A DNA stretch of 64,000 bases from Bacteroidetes bacterium HGW-Bacteroidetes-8 (lineage in GTDB: Bacteria > Bacteroidota > Bacteroidia > Bacteroidales > UBA932), in NCBI GenBank assembly GCA_002840895.1, contig PHCZ01000006.1:238938-302937 (forward strand). Direction: 5' to 3'. This document shows positions 7,788 through 17,057 of the stretch, in pieces. A program made the translations under genes and the position numbers. Under the pieces are notes generated by a model. It had not been told where the DNA came from and searched no databases. It saw only the letters and a list, made by a program, of their open reading frames with translations. Every line of letters starts with the position of its first letter. The stretch's first letter is position 1.

Positions 7788-8900
7788 ATGCAACAATATT
7801 TAGGTGAATTAATTGCAATCGCGGTTGCGGTCTCCTGGACTTTTACGGCGCTCTTTTTCGAGTTTGCCGGAAACAGAATCGGATCTCTGGCAGTGAATCT
7901 GCTCAGACTCTTCTTTGCCTTCTTCCTGCTGGGAGCTCTGCTCTATTTTACTACCGGCTCTTTTCTGCCGGCTGCTGCAGATGGTAAAACCTGGCTGTGG
8001 ATGTCGCTCTCCGGTTTGGTTGGTTTCGTCTTTGGCGATTTGTGCCTTTTCTACTCTTACATTCTCATAACTGCCCGTTTTTCACAGCTTTTAATGACCC
8101 TTGCACCTCCCTTTGCCGCCTTTTTCGGGTGGATGATGCTTGACGAAAAGCTCTCTCCGATGGGCTTTCTTGGTATGGCAGTCACACTCACCGGAATAGC
8201 CATCTCCATACTCAAAAAAGGCGCCAAAGCGCAACCAAGCGGTACGCAATCAGGCGGTTCGCAACCAAACGGTTCGCTATCAAACGGTTCGCTACCAAGC
8301 AGTTCTCTGTCAAGCGGTTCGCAACCAAACGGCAGTGAGCAGATAAAGGATGATACACTGGTGGGCGGGGTTAGCAGTATGTCGGTGGTTACAGATCCGG
8401 GAAGCTCCGCAAAGAGGGGGATACATCTGCATTTACCTTTGAAGGGGGTACTGCTCGGGCTGGGAGGGGCTCTGGGACAGGGGCTTGGAATTGTATTAAG
8501 CAAGATTGGGATGAATCACTACGCCGTTGCTTCCAAAGGTTCGCAGGTTGCAGATTTTATTCCATTTGCTGCCACGCAGATGCGGATTATCACCGGAGTC
8601 ATTGGTTTTGCGCTCATTATCTTCCTCACCCGCAGAGCATCGGTTCTCACGAAAGGGGTTAAGGACAGAAAGGCTGTGAGTGCAGTATTTATGGGTGCCA
8701 TCTTTGGCCCGTTCATAGGAGTTTCGCTTTCGCTGATGGCTGTTCAGCACACCAATACAGCAGTTGCATCAACAATAATGGCCACCACCCCAATCATCAT
8801 ACTTATTCCCTATGTGCTCCTCTACAAGAAGAAGATAAGCTTCATAGAAGTTCTGGGAGCAATCCTCAGCGTTGTGGGTGTTTCACTGTTTTTCTTGTAG
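7788..8900 (+). CDS. EamA/DMT-superfamily transporter with repeat-expanded loop
   Basis: The 370-aa inner-membrane protein has two EamA halves (about 5-142 and 225-370) and about ten hydrophobic helices, consistent with drug/metabolite transporters. Usual family length is about 300 aa. The excess is a hydrophilic loop between the halves (about 147-215) that begins with five-residue repeats (GSQPN, GSLSN, GSLPS). It is convergent with radA, 21 nt apart. The substrate cannot be predicted. Confidence 0.85.
   Translation: MQQYLGELIAIAVAVSWTFTALFFEFAGNRIGSLAVNLLRLFFAFFLLGALLYFTTGSFLPAAADGKTWLWMSLSGLVGFVFGDLCLFYSYILITARFSQLLMTLAPPFAAFFGWMMLDEKLSPMGFLGMAVTLTGIAISILKKGAKAQPSGTQSGGSQPNGSLSNGSLPSSSLSSGSQPNGSEQIKDDTLVGGVSSMSVVTDPGSSAKRGIHLHLPLKGVLLGLGGALGQGLGIVLSKIGMNHYAVASKGSQVADFIPFAATQMRIITGVIGFALIIFLTRRASVLTKGVKDRKAVSAVFMGAIFGPFIGVSLSLMAVQHTNTAVASTIMATTPIIILIPYVLLYKKKISFIEVLGAILSVVGVSLFFL
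8232..8335 (+). repeat. 15-bp in-frame tandem repeats in the EamA gene
   Basis: Repeated units of the type CAACCAAACGGTTCG encode (Q/L)P(N/S)GS-like pentapeptides over about 100 bp in the central cytoplasmic loop. Confidence 0.85.
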
Positions 8901-8921
8901 AAACTCTTAGTTTTCCCGCCA

Positions 8922-10310
8922 CTATTTAAACAACTTTCTCACCAGTTCCGGGATATCCTGGACGGTGATGACCTCAATTGAGTGGGATTTGAGGGCTTTG
9001 GCAGATGCCGCGGTTGATGGCTTGCCGAATGTGGATATGTAGATCTTTTCGAAGCCGAGTTTTTGGGCTTCGGCGATGCGGCGCTCGACCTGGGCGACGG
9101 GGCGGATTTCACCGCTAAGGCCCACTTCTGCGGCGAAGCAGATGCGCTGGGAGATTGCAACGTCAAAGTTGGAGGAGAGAATGGCGCATACGACGGCCAT
9201 ATCGCAAGCCGGGTCGGAGACCTTGAGCCCGCCGGCCATATTGAGGAAGACATCTTTGGCAGAGAGGTGAAATCCGGCCCGCTTCTCAAGAACTGCGAGC
9301 AGCATATTCATCCGCCTTACATCAAAACCGGTGGCCGACCTTTGGGGGGTGCCGTAGGCGGCTGTGCTCACCAGTGCCTGAGTCTCAATGAGGAATGGGC
9401 GCGAGCCGTCCAGCATTGCTGCCACGGCAATTCCGGAGAGATTCTCTTTGTGCATCGGGATGAGCATCTCAGATGGGTTACTCACCTCGCGAAGCCCGGT
9501 GTTGATCATCTCGAAGATGGCCAGTTCGGCTGTGGAACCAAACCTGTTTTTGATGCTGCGTAAAATTCTGTAGGAGTGTCTGGTATCCCCTTCGAACTGG
9601 AGGACTACATCTACAATGTGCTCCAGAATCTTTGGCCCGGCAATCATACCATCTTTGGTGATGTGGCCAATCACAATTATTGGGGTGTTGGTCTCTTTGG
9701 CAAATTTGAGCAGGGCGGCGGCCGATTCGCGAACCTGGGTCACAGAGCCGGGTGAGCTCTCGACAACCTGTGAGTAGATGGTCTGGATTGAGTCTATAAT
9801 TATGAGCTGTGGCCGGGCTTCGTTTGCCCTCTCAAGGATGTTCTCCAAAAGGGTTTCGCAAAGAATATAGCAGTTGTCGTGTATGCCGCCCAGCCTCTGA
9901 GCACGCAGCTTGATCTGCCTGGCACTCTCCTCTCCCGAAACGTAGAGCGTAACTAAATCAGGACAATGAAGCGGAATCTGCAAAGCCAATGTAGATTTAC
10001 CAATGCCCGGCTCACCCCCGATTAACACCATAGAACCGGGAACCAGCCCGCCTCCCAGAATCCTGTCCAGCTCGTCGTTGCCCAGAGAAATCCTATGCTC
10101 ATCGGAATAACTTATCTCAGACAACAACTGCGGCTTTTGACTCCTCTCGGAGAGGAAGCTCATACCTCTTGCCCCACCACCTCCGGTATCTTTGGAGATA
10201 ATCTCCTCCTGCAGCGTATTCCACTCCCCGCAAGCAGGACATCTGCCCAGCCATTTGGCACTCTCATTGCCGCAAGATGTACAGAACCAGCCCTTTTTAA
10301 CCTTTGCCAT
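8922..10310 (-). CDS. radA: DNA repair protein RadA (Sms)
   Basis: RadA is a RecA-like ATPase that helps branch migration and processing of recombination intermediates. The 462-aa protein has the N-terminal C4 zinc finger (C10, C13, C24, C27), Walker A G99-E-P-G-I-G-K-S-T107, a Walker B-like LIIIDSIQT, the RadA-specific KNRFG motif (about residue 257) and a C-terminal Lon-protease-like domain. Length and domain order are normal, with no repeat insertion. It is divergent from the beta-lactamase-like gene. Confidence 0.97.
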   Translation of the reverse strand: MAKVKKGWFCTSCGNESAKWLGRCPACGEWNTLQEEIISKDTGGGGARGMSFLSERSQKPQLLSEISYSDEHRISLGNDELDRILGGGLVPGSMVLIGGEPGIGKSTLALQIPLHCPDLVTLYVSGEESARQIKLRAQRLGGIHDNCYILCETLLENILERANEARPQLIIIDSIQTIYSQVVESSPGSVTQVRESAAALLKFAKETNTPIIVIGHITKDGMIAGPKILEHIVDVVLQFEGDTRHSYRILRSIKNRFGSTAELAIFEMINTGLREVSNPSEMLIPMHKENLSGIAVAAMLDGSRPFLIETQALVSTAAYGTPQRSATGFDVRRMNMLLAVLEKRAGFHLSAKDVFLNMAGGLKVSDPACDMAVVCAILSSNFDVAISQRICFAAEVGLSGEIRPVAQVERRIAEAQKLGFEKIYISTFGKPSTAASAKALKSHSIEVITVQDIPELVRKLFK

Positions 10311-10330
10311 AATTGTCGTTTATTGATTAA

Positions 10331-10338
10331 CAAATATA
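10331..10338 (-). promoter_or_regulatory. -7 box TATATTTG for radA
   Basis: CAAATATA on the plus strand reads TATATTTG on the minus strand, 20 nt upstream of the radA ATG. Confidence 0.4.
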
Positions 10339-10362
10339 GCAATTTTGATTTCCATTTTCTAT

Positions 10363-10370
10363 TATCTTTG
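10363..10370 (+). promoter_or_regulatory. -7 box TATCTTTG for the serine hydrolase
   Basis: Perfect TAnnTTTG match 33 nt before ATG 10404. A TTTG lies at 10344-10347, with somewhat short spacing for a -33 element. Confidence 0.45.
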
Positions 10371-10403
10371 TGACCGTTGTCGTTTTTAAAAATATTGAGG
10401 ATT

Positions 10404-12176
10404 ATGAAAAAACTCTATGCAACCCTTTTGCTGATGGCTCTTCTATCTGCAGCAACTCTCTCTGCCCAGGACAATGATGTCATTGTCAAAAAAACTGTAG
10501 ATTATGCCAAAGAGGTTCAAAAGCTGTGGCAGATTCCGGGAATGGCCATCTCCATTGTTAAGGATGGCAAGATGATTTGGTCCGGCGGATTGGGCGTGAA
10601 AGAGATGTGTGCAAGCTGCGGAGACAGTAGTGGAAAAACCTGTGGCGACAATAGCGGGAAAAGTTGCGGCAAAAATTGTGGCGACAGTTGTGGCGACAGT
10701 TGTGGCGAAAAGAGTACCAAGCAGGTGGACGCAAATACTCTGTTCCAGATTGGCTCTGTGTCAAAATCCTTTACCGCGGCGGTGATGGCCTCGCTTGTAG
10801 ATGAGGGGAAGGTTAAGTGGGAAGATACAGTAAAAAATATTCTGCCCGATTTCAAAATGTACGACAAGTGGGTGGAGAGTAATCTCCAGGTTAAGGATAT
10901 TATGACGCACCACTCGGGGCTTCAGGGCCAGCTTGGAACCTATATTCCGAATATGGGTTACGGGAGGGAGGATATCTGGAATATGCTACCGTTGCTTAAG
11001 CCAAAGTACAGCCTGAGAGGCTCATACGAGTATAATAATATCACGTTTATAATTGCTTCAAAGATAATTGAGAAGCTTACAGGCAAAAGCTGGGAAGATA
11101 ATGTTAGAGAGCGTATCTTCAACCCTCTTGGGATGACCTCGAGCAGGGTTGTGGGAGAGGAGTTCAAGGCTGCCCAAAATGTGTCAACACCTCACGAATT
11201 TGTCTACAAAAAGGGGAGGGCACTCTCAGATACCACCTGGGTAGATTCGGTGGCTGTAAATCCGCTTTATGGCGATGAGCAGGCGCTTCACTGGCTTACC
11301 GTTGTTGGGCCGGCGGGCTCTATCAGCTCCACCGCAAACGATATGGCAAAGTACACCCTCTTCCACCTTAACAAGGGGTTTGCAGATGGTAAACAGGTTA
11401 TATCAAAGGAGCAGGCGAACTATCTGCGTAAAGGGCATACAATCACCTCGCAGGATTCGTCGAGAATAACTCTCTATGGTCACTGCTGGTTTATTGAGCA
11501 GAACAGCCGTTACAGGGTGATATTCCATACGGGAACCACCTGGGGCTTCACCACACTTTGCGCATACTTCCCGGAGATGGATCTTGGGATAACTATTCTT
11601 GTTAATTCGGAGGCTCCGGCATTCCCGCGTTATGCAATAATGAGAAGGCTGATAGATCTTTACAAAGGGTTCCCGGATAAGGATTACAATAAACTGTATT
11701 ACGAGGAGTGGCTTGCATCTGCCCGCAAAGGGGTGAGAGCAGCCGACAAAAAAGAGGCAGAGGTTGTAAAAGAGGCTTCGCCCGATATCAAGCTACTCAC
11801 CGGCACTTACGACAAAGGGGCTCTCTTCGGGAAGGCCGTTGTTACACTTGAGAAGAGCTCCGGGAGCGATGCGGGCAACGCCGCCAAAGCGCAGCAGGCG
11901 CCAAACTCGGCAGTAGATCTCAAATCTCCGGTGGCGCAGCAGGGGTCAAAATCTGCAGTAGATCACAACTCTGCAGAAAATCTCTACATAACAGTTGGAC
12001 CTATGGGTTGGAAGAGCAAACTCACTCACAAGAACGGCAATGAGTTCACCTTCCGGATGGATGGGAATGAGTTCAAAGTGAAGTTTGTGAAGGATATCAA
12101 GAGCGGGAAGTTTAACGGGCTGGATATAAATTTTGGCTACACCGAGAATTTTGGCGTGTGGAGCAAATTGAACTAA
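10404..12176 (+). CDS. secreted class C beta-lactamase-like serine hydrolase with Cys-rich insertion
   Basis: ATG 10404 is preferred over an upstream in-frame ATG at 10377 because it begins a clean signal peptide (MKKLYATLLLMALLSAATLSAQ) with GAGG just upstream. The 590-aa product has the penicillin-binding/beta-lactamase fold: S118-V-S-K121, a YxN-type YEYNN and H375-T-G377. It is followed by a C-terminal DUF3471-like beta domain. Such proteins are often peptidases or esterases rather than true beta-lactamases. Residues about 69-104 are a Cys/Gly repeat with seven cysteines (CGDSCGDSCGEK type), and a second repeat (NSAVD, KSAVD) lies near 490-520. The stop codon lies in the terminus of stem-loop copy C. 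Confidence 0.85.
   Translation: MKKLYATLLLMALLSAATLSAQDNDVIVKKTVDYAKEVQKLWQIPGMAISIVKDGKMIWSGGLGVKEMCASCGDSSGKTCGDNSGKSCGKNCGDSCGDSCGEKSTKQVDANTLFQIGSVSKSFTAAVMASLVDEGKVKWEDTVKNILPDFKMYDKWVESNLQVKDIMTHHSGLQGQLGTYIPNMGYGREDIWNMLPLLKPKYSLRGSYEYNNITFIIASKIIEKLTGKSWEDNVRERIFNPLGMTSSRVVGEEFKAAQNVSTPHEFVYKKGRALSDTTWVDSVAVNPLYGDEQALHWLTVVGPAGSISSTANDMAKYTLFHLNKGFADGKQVISKEQANYLRKGHTITSQDSSRITLYGHCWFIEQNSRYRVIFHTGTTWGFTTLCAYFPEMDLGITILVNSEAPAFPRYAIMRRLIDLYKGFPDKDYNKLYYEEWLASARKGVRAADKKEAEVVKEASPDIKLLTGTYDKGALFGKAVVTLEKSSGSDAGNAAKAQQAPNSAVDLKSPVAQQGSKSAVDHNSAENLYITVGPMGWKSKLTHKNGNEFTFRMDGNEFKVKFVKDIKSGKFNGLDINFGYTENFGVWSKLN
10608..10715 (+). repeat. Cys/Gly-rich in-frame repeat in the serine hydrolase gene
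   Basis: Degenerate 12-24-bp units based on TGTGGCGACAGT encode CGDS, CGDNSGKS and CGKN. They were inserted upstream of the catalytic SxxK without breaking frame. Confidence 0.8.
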
Positions 12177-12301
12177 CAGTATTTTGTGAAACAATCTAAT
12201 TATGAGATATTTGAAAAATCTATTTTTGGGATTTAGTAAAATCGGAAATTTTATATACCTGTTATACTGTCAGTTACACAAAACACTGTTAGTACAAAAT
12301 T
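12167..12301 (+). repeat. stem-loop 3'-end element, copy C
   Basis: The core termini CTAACAGTATTTTGTG (12173-12188) and CACAAAACACTGTTAG (12277-12292) span 120 bp, the same length as copy B, and the first ~45 bases are nearly identical to copy B. The central hairpin is degenerate. The left terminus includes the hydrolase stop codon (12174-12176). Confidence 0.8.
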
Positions 12302-12340
12302 AAAATCAATTACAAACCGTCCCCGATAAGGACATAAAAA

Positions 12341-13867
12341 ATGAATGACAAAATGACTAAAAAAAGCCGTTTTGCCCGAGTGTTAGACACTATTGAGGTT
12401 GTTGGAAATCGACTGCCACATCCGGCAACCCTCTTTTTAATGATGGCAGCTCTTGTGGCTCTGCTATCCTGGTGGGCATCTGCAGCCGGTCTGCAGGCAA
12501 CACATCCGGCCACAGGTGAGATTGTGAGTGTGAAGAATCTGCTTAATGCAGATGGAATACGTTGGATCTATACCAATGTGGAGCACAATTTCGTGAAGTT
12601 TCCCCCGCTGGGTCTGGTTTTGGTGATAATGATAGGTATTGGAGTTGCCGAGGGTTCGGGGCTCTTTACCGTTCTGGTTCGCCAGCTTGTGCTTGGTGCT
12701 CCTAAGAAGTTAATTACTGCAGCGATTATTATTGCAGGTATCTTCTCTCACCTGGCATCCGAGGTTGGGTATGTGATTCTAATCCCATTGGGAGCAATGA
12801 TTTTCCACGCGTTAGGGCGTCACCCGATGGCAGGTTTTGCTGCTGCCTTTGCGGGTGTAAGTGCCGGTTTCGGTTCCAACTTCCTGATTGGTTCGGTGGA
12901 TCCTATTTTGGCCGGGCTTTCAACATCTGCAGCGCAGATAATTGACCCCGAAATGAACATCAACCCTATGGTAAACTACTTCTTTATGTTTGCCAGTGCG
13001 GTGATGATTACAATTGTGGGTACCTGGATAACGGAGAAGATTATTGAACCGAGGCTTGGTGTCTATGGAGGGACAGAAAAACCGCTTGAAATTGAGCAGC
13101 TTACTAAGGTTGAGAAAAAGGGTTTGCGTTGGGCAGGGTATGGAACCCTGATTTTTATTGCTTTAATGGCGTGGACAATTATTCCGGAAGATGGTCTGCT
13201 GCGTGACCCGGAGACTGGTGGAATCCTTAGATCTCCTTTCTTTTCCGGAATAGTGGTGGGGCTGCTGCTGCTCTTCTTTATCCCGGGTCTTATTTACGGA
13301 ATTATTGTAAAAACAATCAAGAACGATAAGGATGTTGTAAAGCATATGACCCATTCGATGAAGGGTCTGGGTGGATACATTGTCCTGGTATTTTTTGCTG
13401 CCCAGTTTATCTATTGGTTCAACTACTCAAATCTTGGTCTGGTGCTGGCAATTGATGGCGCTCAGTTCCTGAGCCATATTGGTTTTACCGGAATTCCTCT
13501 TATCCTTGCCTTCTTGTTATTATCTGCTTTTCTCAATATGTTTATGGGGAGCGCATCTGCAAAATGGGCCATTATGGCACCGGTATTTATTCCGATGTTT
13601 ATGATTTTGGGCTATCACCCTGGGTTCACTCAGGCTGCCTTTAGGATTGGAGACTCTGTAACCAATGTAATTACCCCGATGATGAGCTACTTTGCGCTCA
13701 TTGTCACCTATGCGCAACGCTACGACGAGAAGAACGGAATCGGCACCATAATTTCACTGATGATCCCTTACACAGTAATCTTTATGATTATCTGGGCAAT
13801 TCTCATAACAGTGTGGATGCTACTCGGAATTCCTGTAGGATTTGACGGGCCTGTTTATCTGCCTTAA
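12341..13867 (+). CDS. AbgT-family transporter
   Basis: The 508-aa polytopic inner-membrane protein matches the AbgT (p-aminobenzoyl-glutamate/antimetabolite) family. It has the N-terminal RVLDTIEVVGNRLPHPATLF, long hydrophobic helices, SHLASEVGYVILIPLGAMIF, SAGFGSNFLIGSVDPILAG and the C-terminal GDSVTNVITPMMSYF. Members import p-aminobenzoyl-glutamate or export sulfonamides, and which applies here cannot be told. ATG 12341 agrees with family N-termini. A 21-bp tandem repeat follows the stop. Confidence 0.92.
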   Translation: MNDKMTKKSRFARVLDTIEVVGNRLPHPATLFLMMAALVALLSWWASAAGLQATHPATGEIVSVKNLLNADGIRWIYTNVEHNFVKFPPLGLVLVIMIGIGVAEGSGLFTVLVRQLVLGAPKKLITAAIIIAGIFSHLASEVGYVILIPLGAMIFHALGRHPMAGFAAAFAGVSAGFGSNFLIGSVDPILAGLSTSAAQIIDPEMNINPMVNYFFMFASAVMITIVGTWITEKIIEPRLGVYGGTEKPLEIEQLTKVEKKGLRWAGYGTLIFIALMAWTIIPEDGLLRDPETGGILRSPFFSGIVVGLLLLFFIPGLIYGIIVKTIKNDKDVVKHMTHSMKGLGGYIVLVFFAAQFIYWFNYSNLGLVLAIDGAQFLSHIGFTGIPLILAFLLLSAFLNMFMGSASAKWAIMAPVFIPMFMILGYHPGFTQAAFRIGDSVTNVITPMMSYFALIVTYAQRYDEKNGIGTIISLMIPYTVIFMIIWAILITVWMLLGIPVGFDGPVYLP

Positions 13868-13876
13868 ACGCCCGGG

Positions 13877-13978
13877 TTACCTGCTTAGAGCGCCCGACCT
13901 ACTGTTTTGAGTGCCCGGCCTACTGTTTTGAGTGCCCGGTTTACTGTTTTGAGTGCCTGGTTTACCTGCATTCAGTAG
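13877..13978. repeat. 21-bp tandem repeat between convergent genes
   Basis: Units start at 13877, 13898, 13919 and 13940, with a partial one at 13961. The consensus is TTACTGTTTTGAGTGCCCGG plus one base. It fills most of the gap between the AbgT gene and uxuA. The period is divisible by three although it is intergenic. Confidence 0.85.
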
Positions 13979-13984
13979 TGCAGA

Positions 13985-15160
13985 TTATTTACTGAATAAA
14001 GATTTTGCAATTCCCATCTCCAATCCCCGGAGCTCTGCTATGCCCCTTAACCGGCCTATGCAGGAGTATCCGGGGTTGGTGTTTTTTGAGAGGTCATCAC
14101 AAATCTGATGTCCGTGATCGGGCCTAAGGGGTATTGAGATCTCTCTCTGTTGCTCTATCTCTAAAAGGGCCTTCATCACATTGTACATATCCACATCTCC
14201 CTCAAGGTGGTTGGCTTCGTAGAAACTTCCATTCTCATCTCTTTTGGTGCTTCTAAAGTGGACAAAATTTATACGTTCGGAGAATTTGTGCATTATATTG
14301 ACCAGGTCATTATCTGAGCGGACCCCAAATGAGCCGGTGCACAAACAGAGACCATTTGAGATATTGGGAACCTCTTTAAGTATCTTCTCGAAATCTTGTG
14401 CTGTGCTAAGAATTCTGGGCAATCCAAAGATGGAGTAGGGTGGGTCGTCGGGGTGAATTACCAGCTTTATCTCATATTTATCTGCAACAGGAGTTATCTC
14501 TTTAAGAAACGCAATAAGATTAGATCTCAACCTATGGGCATCAATTTTTGAGTATGCATTGAGAGCTTGTTGAAACTGCTCTATCGTGAAGCTCTCTTCG
14601 GAGCCGGGTAGCCCTGCTATGATGTTTCTTGTGAGGGTATCTCTCTCCGCCCCGCTCATCTCATTAAACCTCCTCTGCGCTTTGGTAATCTCTGCAGATG
14701 TGTACTCTGCTTGTGCTCCATCTCTTTTTAGCAGAAAGAGGTCAAATGCCATAAATGCGTCTCTTTCAAATCTTAAAGCCTTTGAGCCATCTTCCAGCGT
14801 ATAGGCGAGATCTGTTCTGGTCCAGTCCAGTACCGGCATAAAGTTGTAGGTGACTGTTTTAATCCCGCACGTAGCGAGGTTTATTAGAGTCTGTTTATAG
14901 CTCTCTACATATCTTTGGTACTCTCCACTCTGAGTTTTGATATCTTCGTGAACGGGAACGCTCTCGACCACACTCCATCTTAACCCTGCAACCGCAAGTT
15001 CGTTTTTCCTCTTCTCAATTTCTGAAACAGGCCAAACATCTCCATTGGGAATGTGATGCAGCGCAGTTACTACACCCTGCACACCGGCCTGTCTTATATC
15101 CCATACAGAGACCGGGTCATTGGGCCCGAACCATCTCCAGGTTTGTTCACATAGATACAT
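13985..15160 (-). CDS. uxuA: D-mannonate dehydratase
   Basis: UxuA dehydrates D-mannonate to 2-keto-3-deoxy-D-gluconate (KDG). The 391-aa protein has the family start ([21 protein letters not shown]), [12 protein letters not shown], the metal-ligand region CLCTGSFG and the C-terminal [14 protein letters not shown] with its conserved DHGH. It is the last gene of the minus-strand utilisation operon, 17 nt after the SDR gene. With the SDR upstream and KDG kinase it forms the lower uronate branch. Confidence 0.95.
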   Translation of the reverse strand: MYLCEQTWRWFGPNDPVSVWDIRQAGVQGVVTALHHIPNGDVWPVSEIEKRKNELAVAGLRWSVVESVPVHEDIKTQSGEYQRYVESYKQTLINLATCGIKTVTYNFMPVLDWTRTDLAYTLEDGSKALRFERDAFMAFDLFLLKRDGAQAEYTSAEITKAQRRFNEMSGAERDTLTRNIIAGLPGSEESFTIEQFQQALNAYSKIDAHRLRSNLIAFLKEITPVADKYEIKLVIHPDDPPYSIFGLPRILSTAQDFEKILKEVPNISNGLCLCTGSFGVRSDNDLVNIMHKFSERINFVHFRSTKRDENGSFYEANHLEGDVDMYNVMKALLEIEQQREISIPLRPDHGHQICDDLSKNTNPGYSCIGRLRGIAELRGLEMGIAKSLFSK

Positions 15161-15177
15161 AGTAAGAGATTAAAAAA

Positions 15178-15987
15178 TTAAATTGAAAATGCGTCAAAAC
15201 CACCATCAATCACGGTAACAGTTCCGGTTACGAAAGCCGAGGCATCGCTGCAAAGCCAGTGAAGGGTACCAAGAATCTCTTCGGGATCTCCAAATCTTGC
15301 GAAAGGGGTATGAGCAATAATGTTTTTTGCTCTTTGGGTGTATGAGCCATCTTCATTCAAAAGCAGGGCTCTGTTCTGTTCGGTTAAGATAAATCCGGGA
15401 GCAATTGCGTTAACTCTTATCTGTGGCCCATATTTAATTGCGAACTCACTTGCAAGATATTTTGTGAGATTTGTAACTGCTGCTTTTGCTGCTCCATATC
15501 CAACAACTCTTGTTAGTGGCCTTATGGCAGATTCAGATGAGATATTGATAATTATGCCCCTTCTCCTCTCTGCCATTATTTTGGAGAAGACAATCGTTGG
15601 TAAAAAGGTGCCGAATAGGTTTAGATCTACCACGAACTTGAGAGAGTCCATATCCAGGTCGAAGATCGTTTTATCGGGGGGGATTGTTGCTCCGGGAACA
15701 TTCCCTCCTGCTGCATTGATAAGGACATCTATTGTGCCGTATAAGGCTATAATCTCGGTATAGTTCTTCTCAAGCAAATCTCTGTTGAGGACATCTGTAT
15801 ATAAAAACAAGGCCTCTTGACCTCTCTCTTTCACAGACTTTTCCAGAGCTTTACCCGCAACCTCATTTCTGTCAAGTATCACCACTTTACACGATTGTGC
15901 TGCAAAATAGTCAACCATTTTTCTCCCCAATATGCCGGCTGCACCGGTAATTAGGATTACCTTTCCTTTAATGTCAAATAGGTTCAT
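15178..15987 (-). CDS. SDR oxidoreductase, probable fructuronate reductase (D-mannonate oxidoreductase)
   Basis: This classical short-chain dehydrogenase has G15-A-A-G-I-L-G21, NAAGG, and the catalytic Y164-x-x-x-K168. The C-terminal PFARFGDPEEILG...FVTGTVTVIDGGF resembles SDR-type mannonate oxidoreductases found beside UxuA. The probable reaction is D-fructuronate to D-mannonate with NAD(P)H; 2-keto-3-deoxygluconate 5-dehydrogenase (KduD-like) is the main alternative. The start MNLFDIKGK (15987) is chosen because the longer reading would overlap kdgK and adds a non-conserved N-terminus. That leaves a 16-nt gap after kdgK. Confidence 0.85.
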   Translation of the reverse strand: MNLFDIKGKVILITGAAGILGRKMVDYFAAQSCKVVILDRNEVAGKALEKSVKERGQEALFLYTDVLNRDLLEKNYTEIIALYGTIDVLINAAGGNVPGATIPPDKTIFDLDMDSLKFVVDLNLFGTFLPTIVFSKIMAERRRGIIINISSESAIRPLTRVVGYGAAKAAVTNLTKYLASEFAIKYGPQIRVNAIAPGFILTEQNRALLLNEDGSYTQRAKNIIAHTPFARFGDPEEILGTLHWLCSDASAFVTGTVTVIDGGFDAFSI

Positions 15988-16003
15988 AATAAAAGCTTTA
16001 TAT

Positions 16004-17047
16004 TTATCGGGAGACTCTGCCGCTTCCATCTCCACCGAGAACTCTCTCAATCTCCTCTAAAGTAACCAGGTTAAAGTCTCCGTAAATTGTGTGTTTGAGT
16101 GATGAGGCGGCAACTGCAAAATCGAGAGTTTTTTGATTATCCCCCGGATGATTCAGCAATCCGTAAATAACTCCACCCATAAAAGAGTCGCCGCCGCCCA
16201 CTCTGTCTACAATATGTGTTAAATCGTATAATTTAGATTGGTAGAACTTATTGTCACTGTATAGAACTCCTCCCCAAAAATTGTGGTTTGCATTTATGGA
16301 GCCACGTAGTGTTATGATCACTTTTTTAGCCCTAGGGAATTTAGATGTAATCTCTTTGCACACATACTCAAAATCTTCCGGATTGATATCTCCTTTGGTT
16401 TTTGCAACATCAAAATTGGGTGGATTAATCCCGAAAATCTTTTCGGCATCCTCTTCATTACCAAGTATTACATCACACTCGCTTACAAGAGCCGGCATTA
16501 TCTCCGATGCTTTTTTACCGTATTTCCAAAGGTTCTTTCGATAGTTTAGATCTACAGATACAGTTATACCCATCTCCCTGGCAACCGAGATAGCTTCAAA
16601 ACAGGTTTCGGCTGCACCCGGCGATAGTGCAGGAGTTATTCCGGTCCAGTGAAACCAGCAGGCATCTTTAAAAACTTCGCGCCAATTAACCATTTTAGGG
16701 GTAATCTCCGAAATAGAAGAGCCCGATCTGTCATAAATCACTTTGCTGGGTCGTGCAATAGCACCTGTCTCAAGAAAGTAGATTCCGATTCGATCTCCTC
16801 CTCTTACAATGTGATTTGTGCCCACACCATATTTTCTGAGACTCATAAGGGCACTCTGAGCAATATCATTCTCCGGCAACCTTGTAACAAACTCTGTCTC
16901 CATCCCGTAGTTGGCAAGAGAGACCGCCACATTTGCTTCACCTCCGCCAAAGGTGGCACAGAACTCAGTAGCCTGGCTAAATCTTTGGTAGCCAGGTGTA
17001 GCGAGACGGAGCATTATCTCTCCAAATGTTATAATCTTTTTACCCAT
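16004..17047 (-). CDS. kdgK: 2-keto-3-deoxygluconate kinase (PfkB family)
   Basis: This 347-aa ribokinase-family sugar kinase has FGGGEANVAVSLANYG near the N-terminus and the catalytic GGGD287 anion-hole motif (DRVGGGDSFMGG). The sequence type (GEIMLRLATPG, SVDLNYRKNLW) matches KDG kinases, which form KDPG from KDG and ATP. It sits directly upstream of the SDR and uxuA, completing fructuronate to mannonate to KDG to KDPG. KDPG aldolase is not in the window. Confidence 0.92.
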   Translation of the reverse strand: MGKKIITFGEIMLRLATPGYQRFSQATEFCATFGGGEANVAVSLANYGMETEFVTRLPENDIAQSALMSLRKYGVGTNHIVRGGDRIGIYFLETGAIARPSKVIYDRSGSSISEITPKMVNWREVFKDACWFHWTGITPALSPGAAETCFEAISVAREMGITVSVDLNYRKNLWKYGKKASEIMPALVSECDVILGNEEDAEKIFGINPPNFDVAKTKGDINPEDFEYVCKEITSKFPRAKKVIITLRGSINANHNFWGGVLYSDNKFYQSKLYDLTHIVDRVGGGDSFMGGVIYGLLNHPGDNQKTLDFAVAASSLKHTIYGDFNLVTLEEIERVLGGDGSGRVSR

Positions 17048-17057
17048 TTTCTTTTGC

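Noticed and set aside
9063-9563. 166-codon plus-strand frame opposite radA
   Set aside because: It runs through RadA catalytic motifs on the other strand and has no domain of its own.
15988-16050. Longer N-terminus for the SDR
   Set aside because: It would overlap the end of kdgK and adds residues unlike SDR N-termini; the ATG at 15987 fits the Rossmann start.
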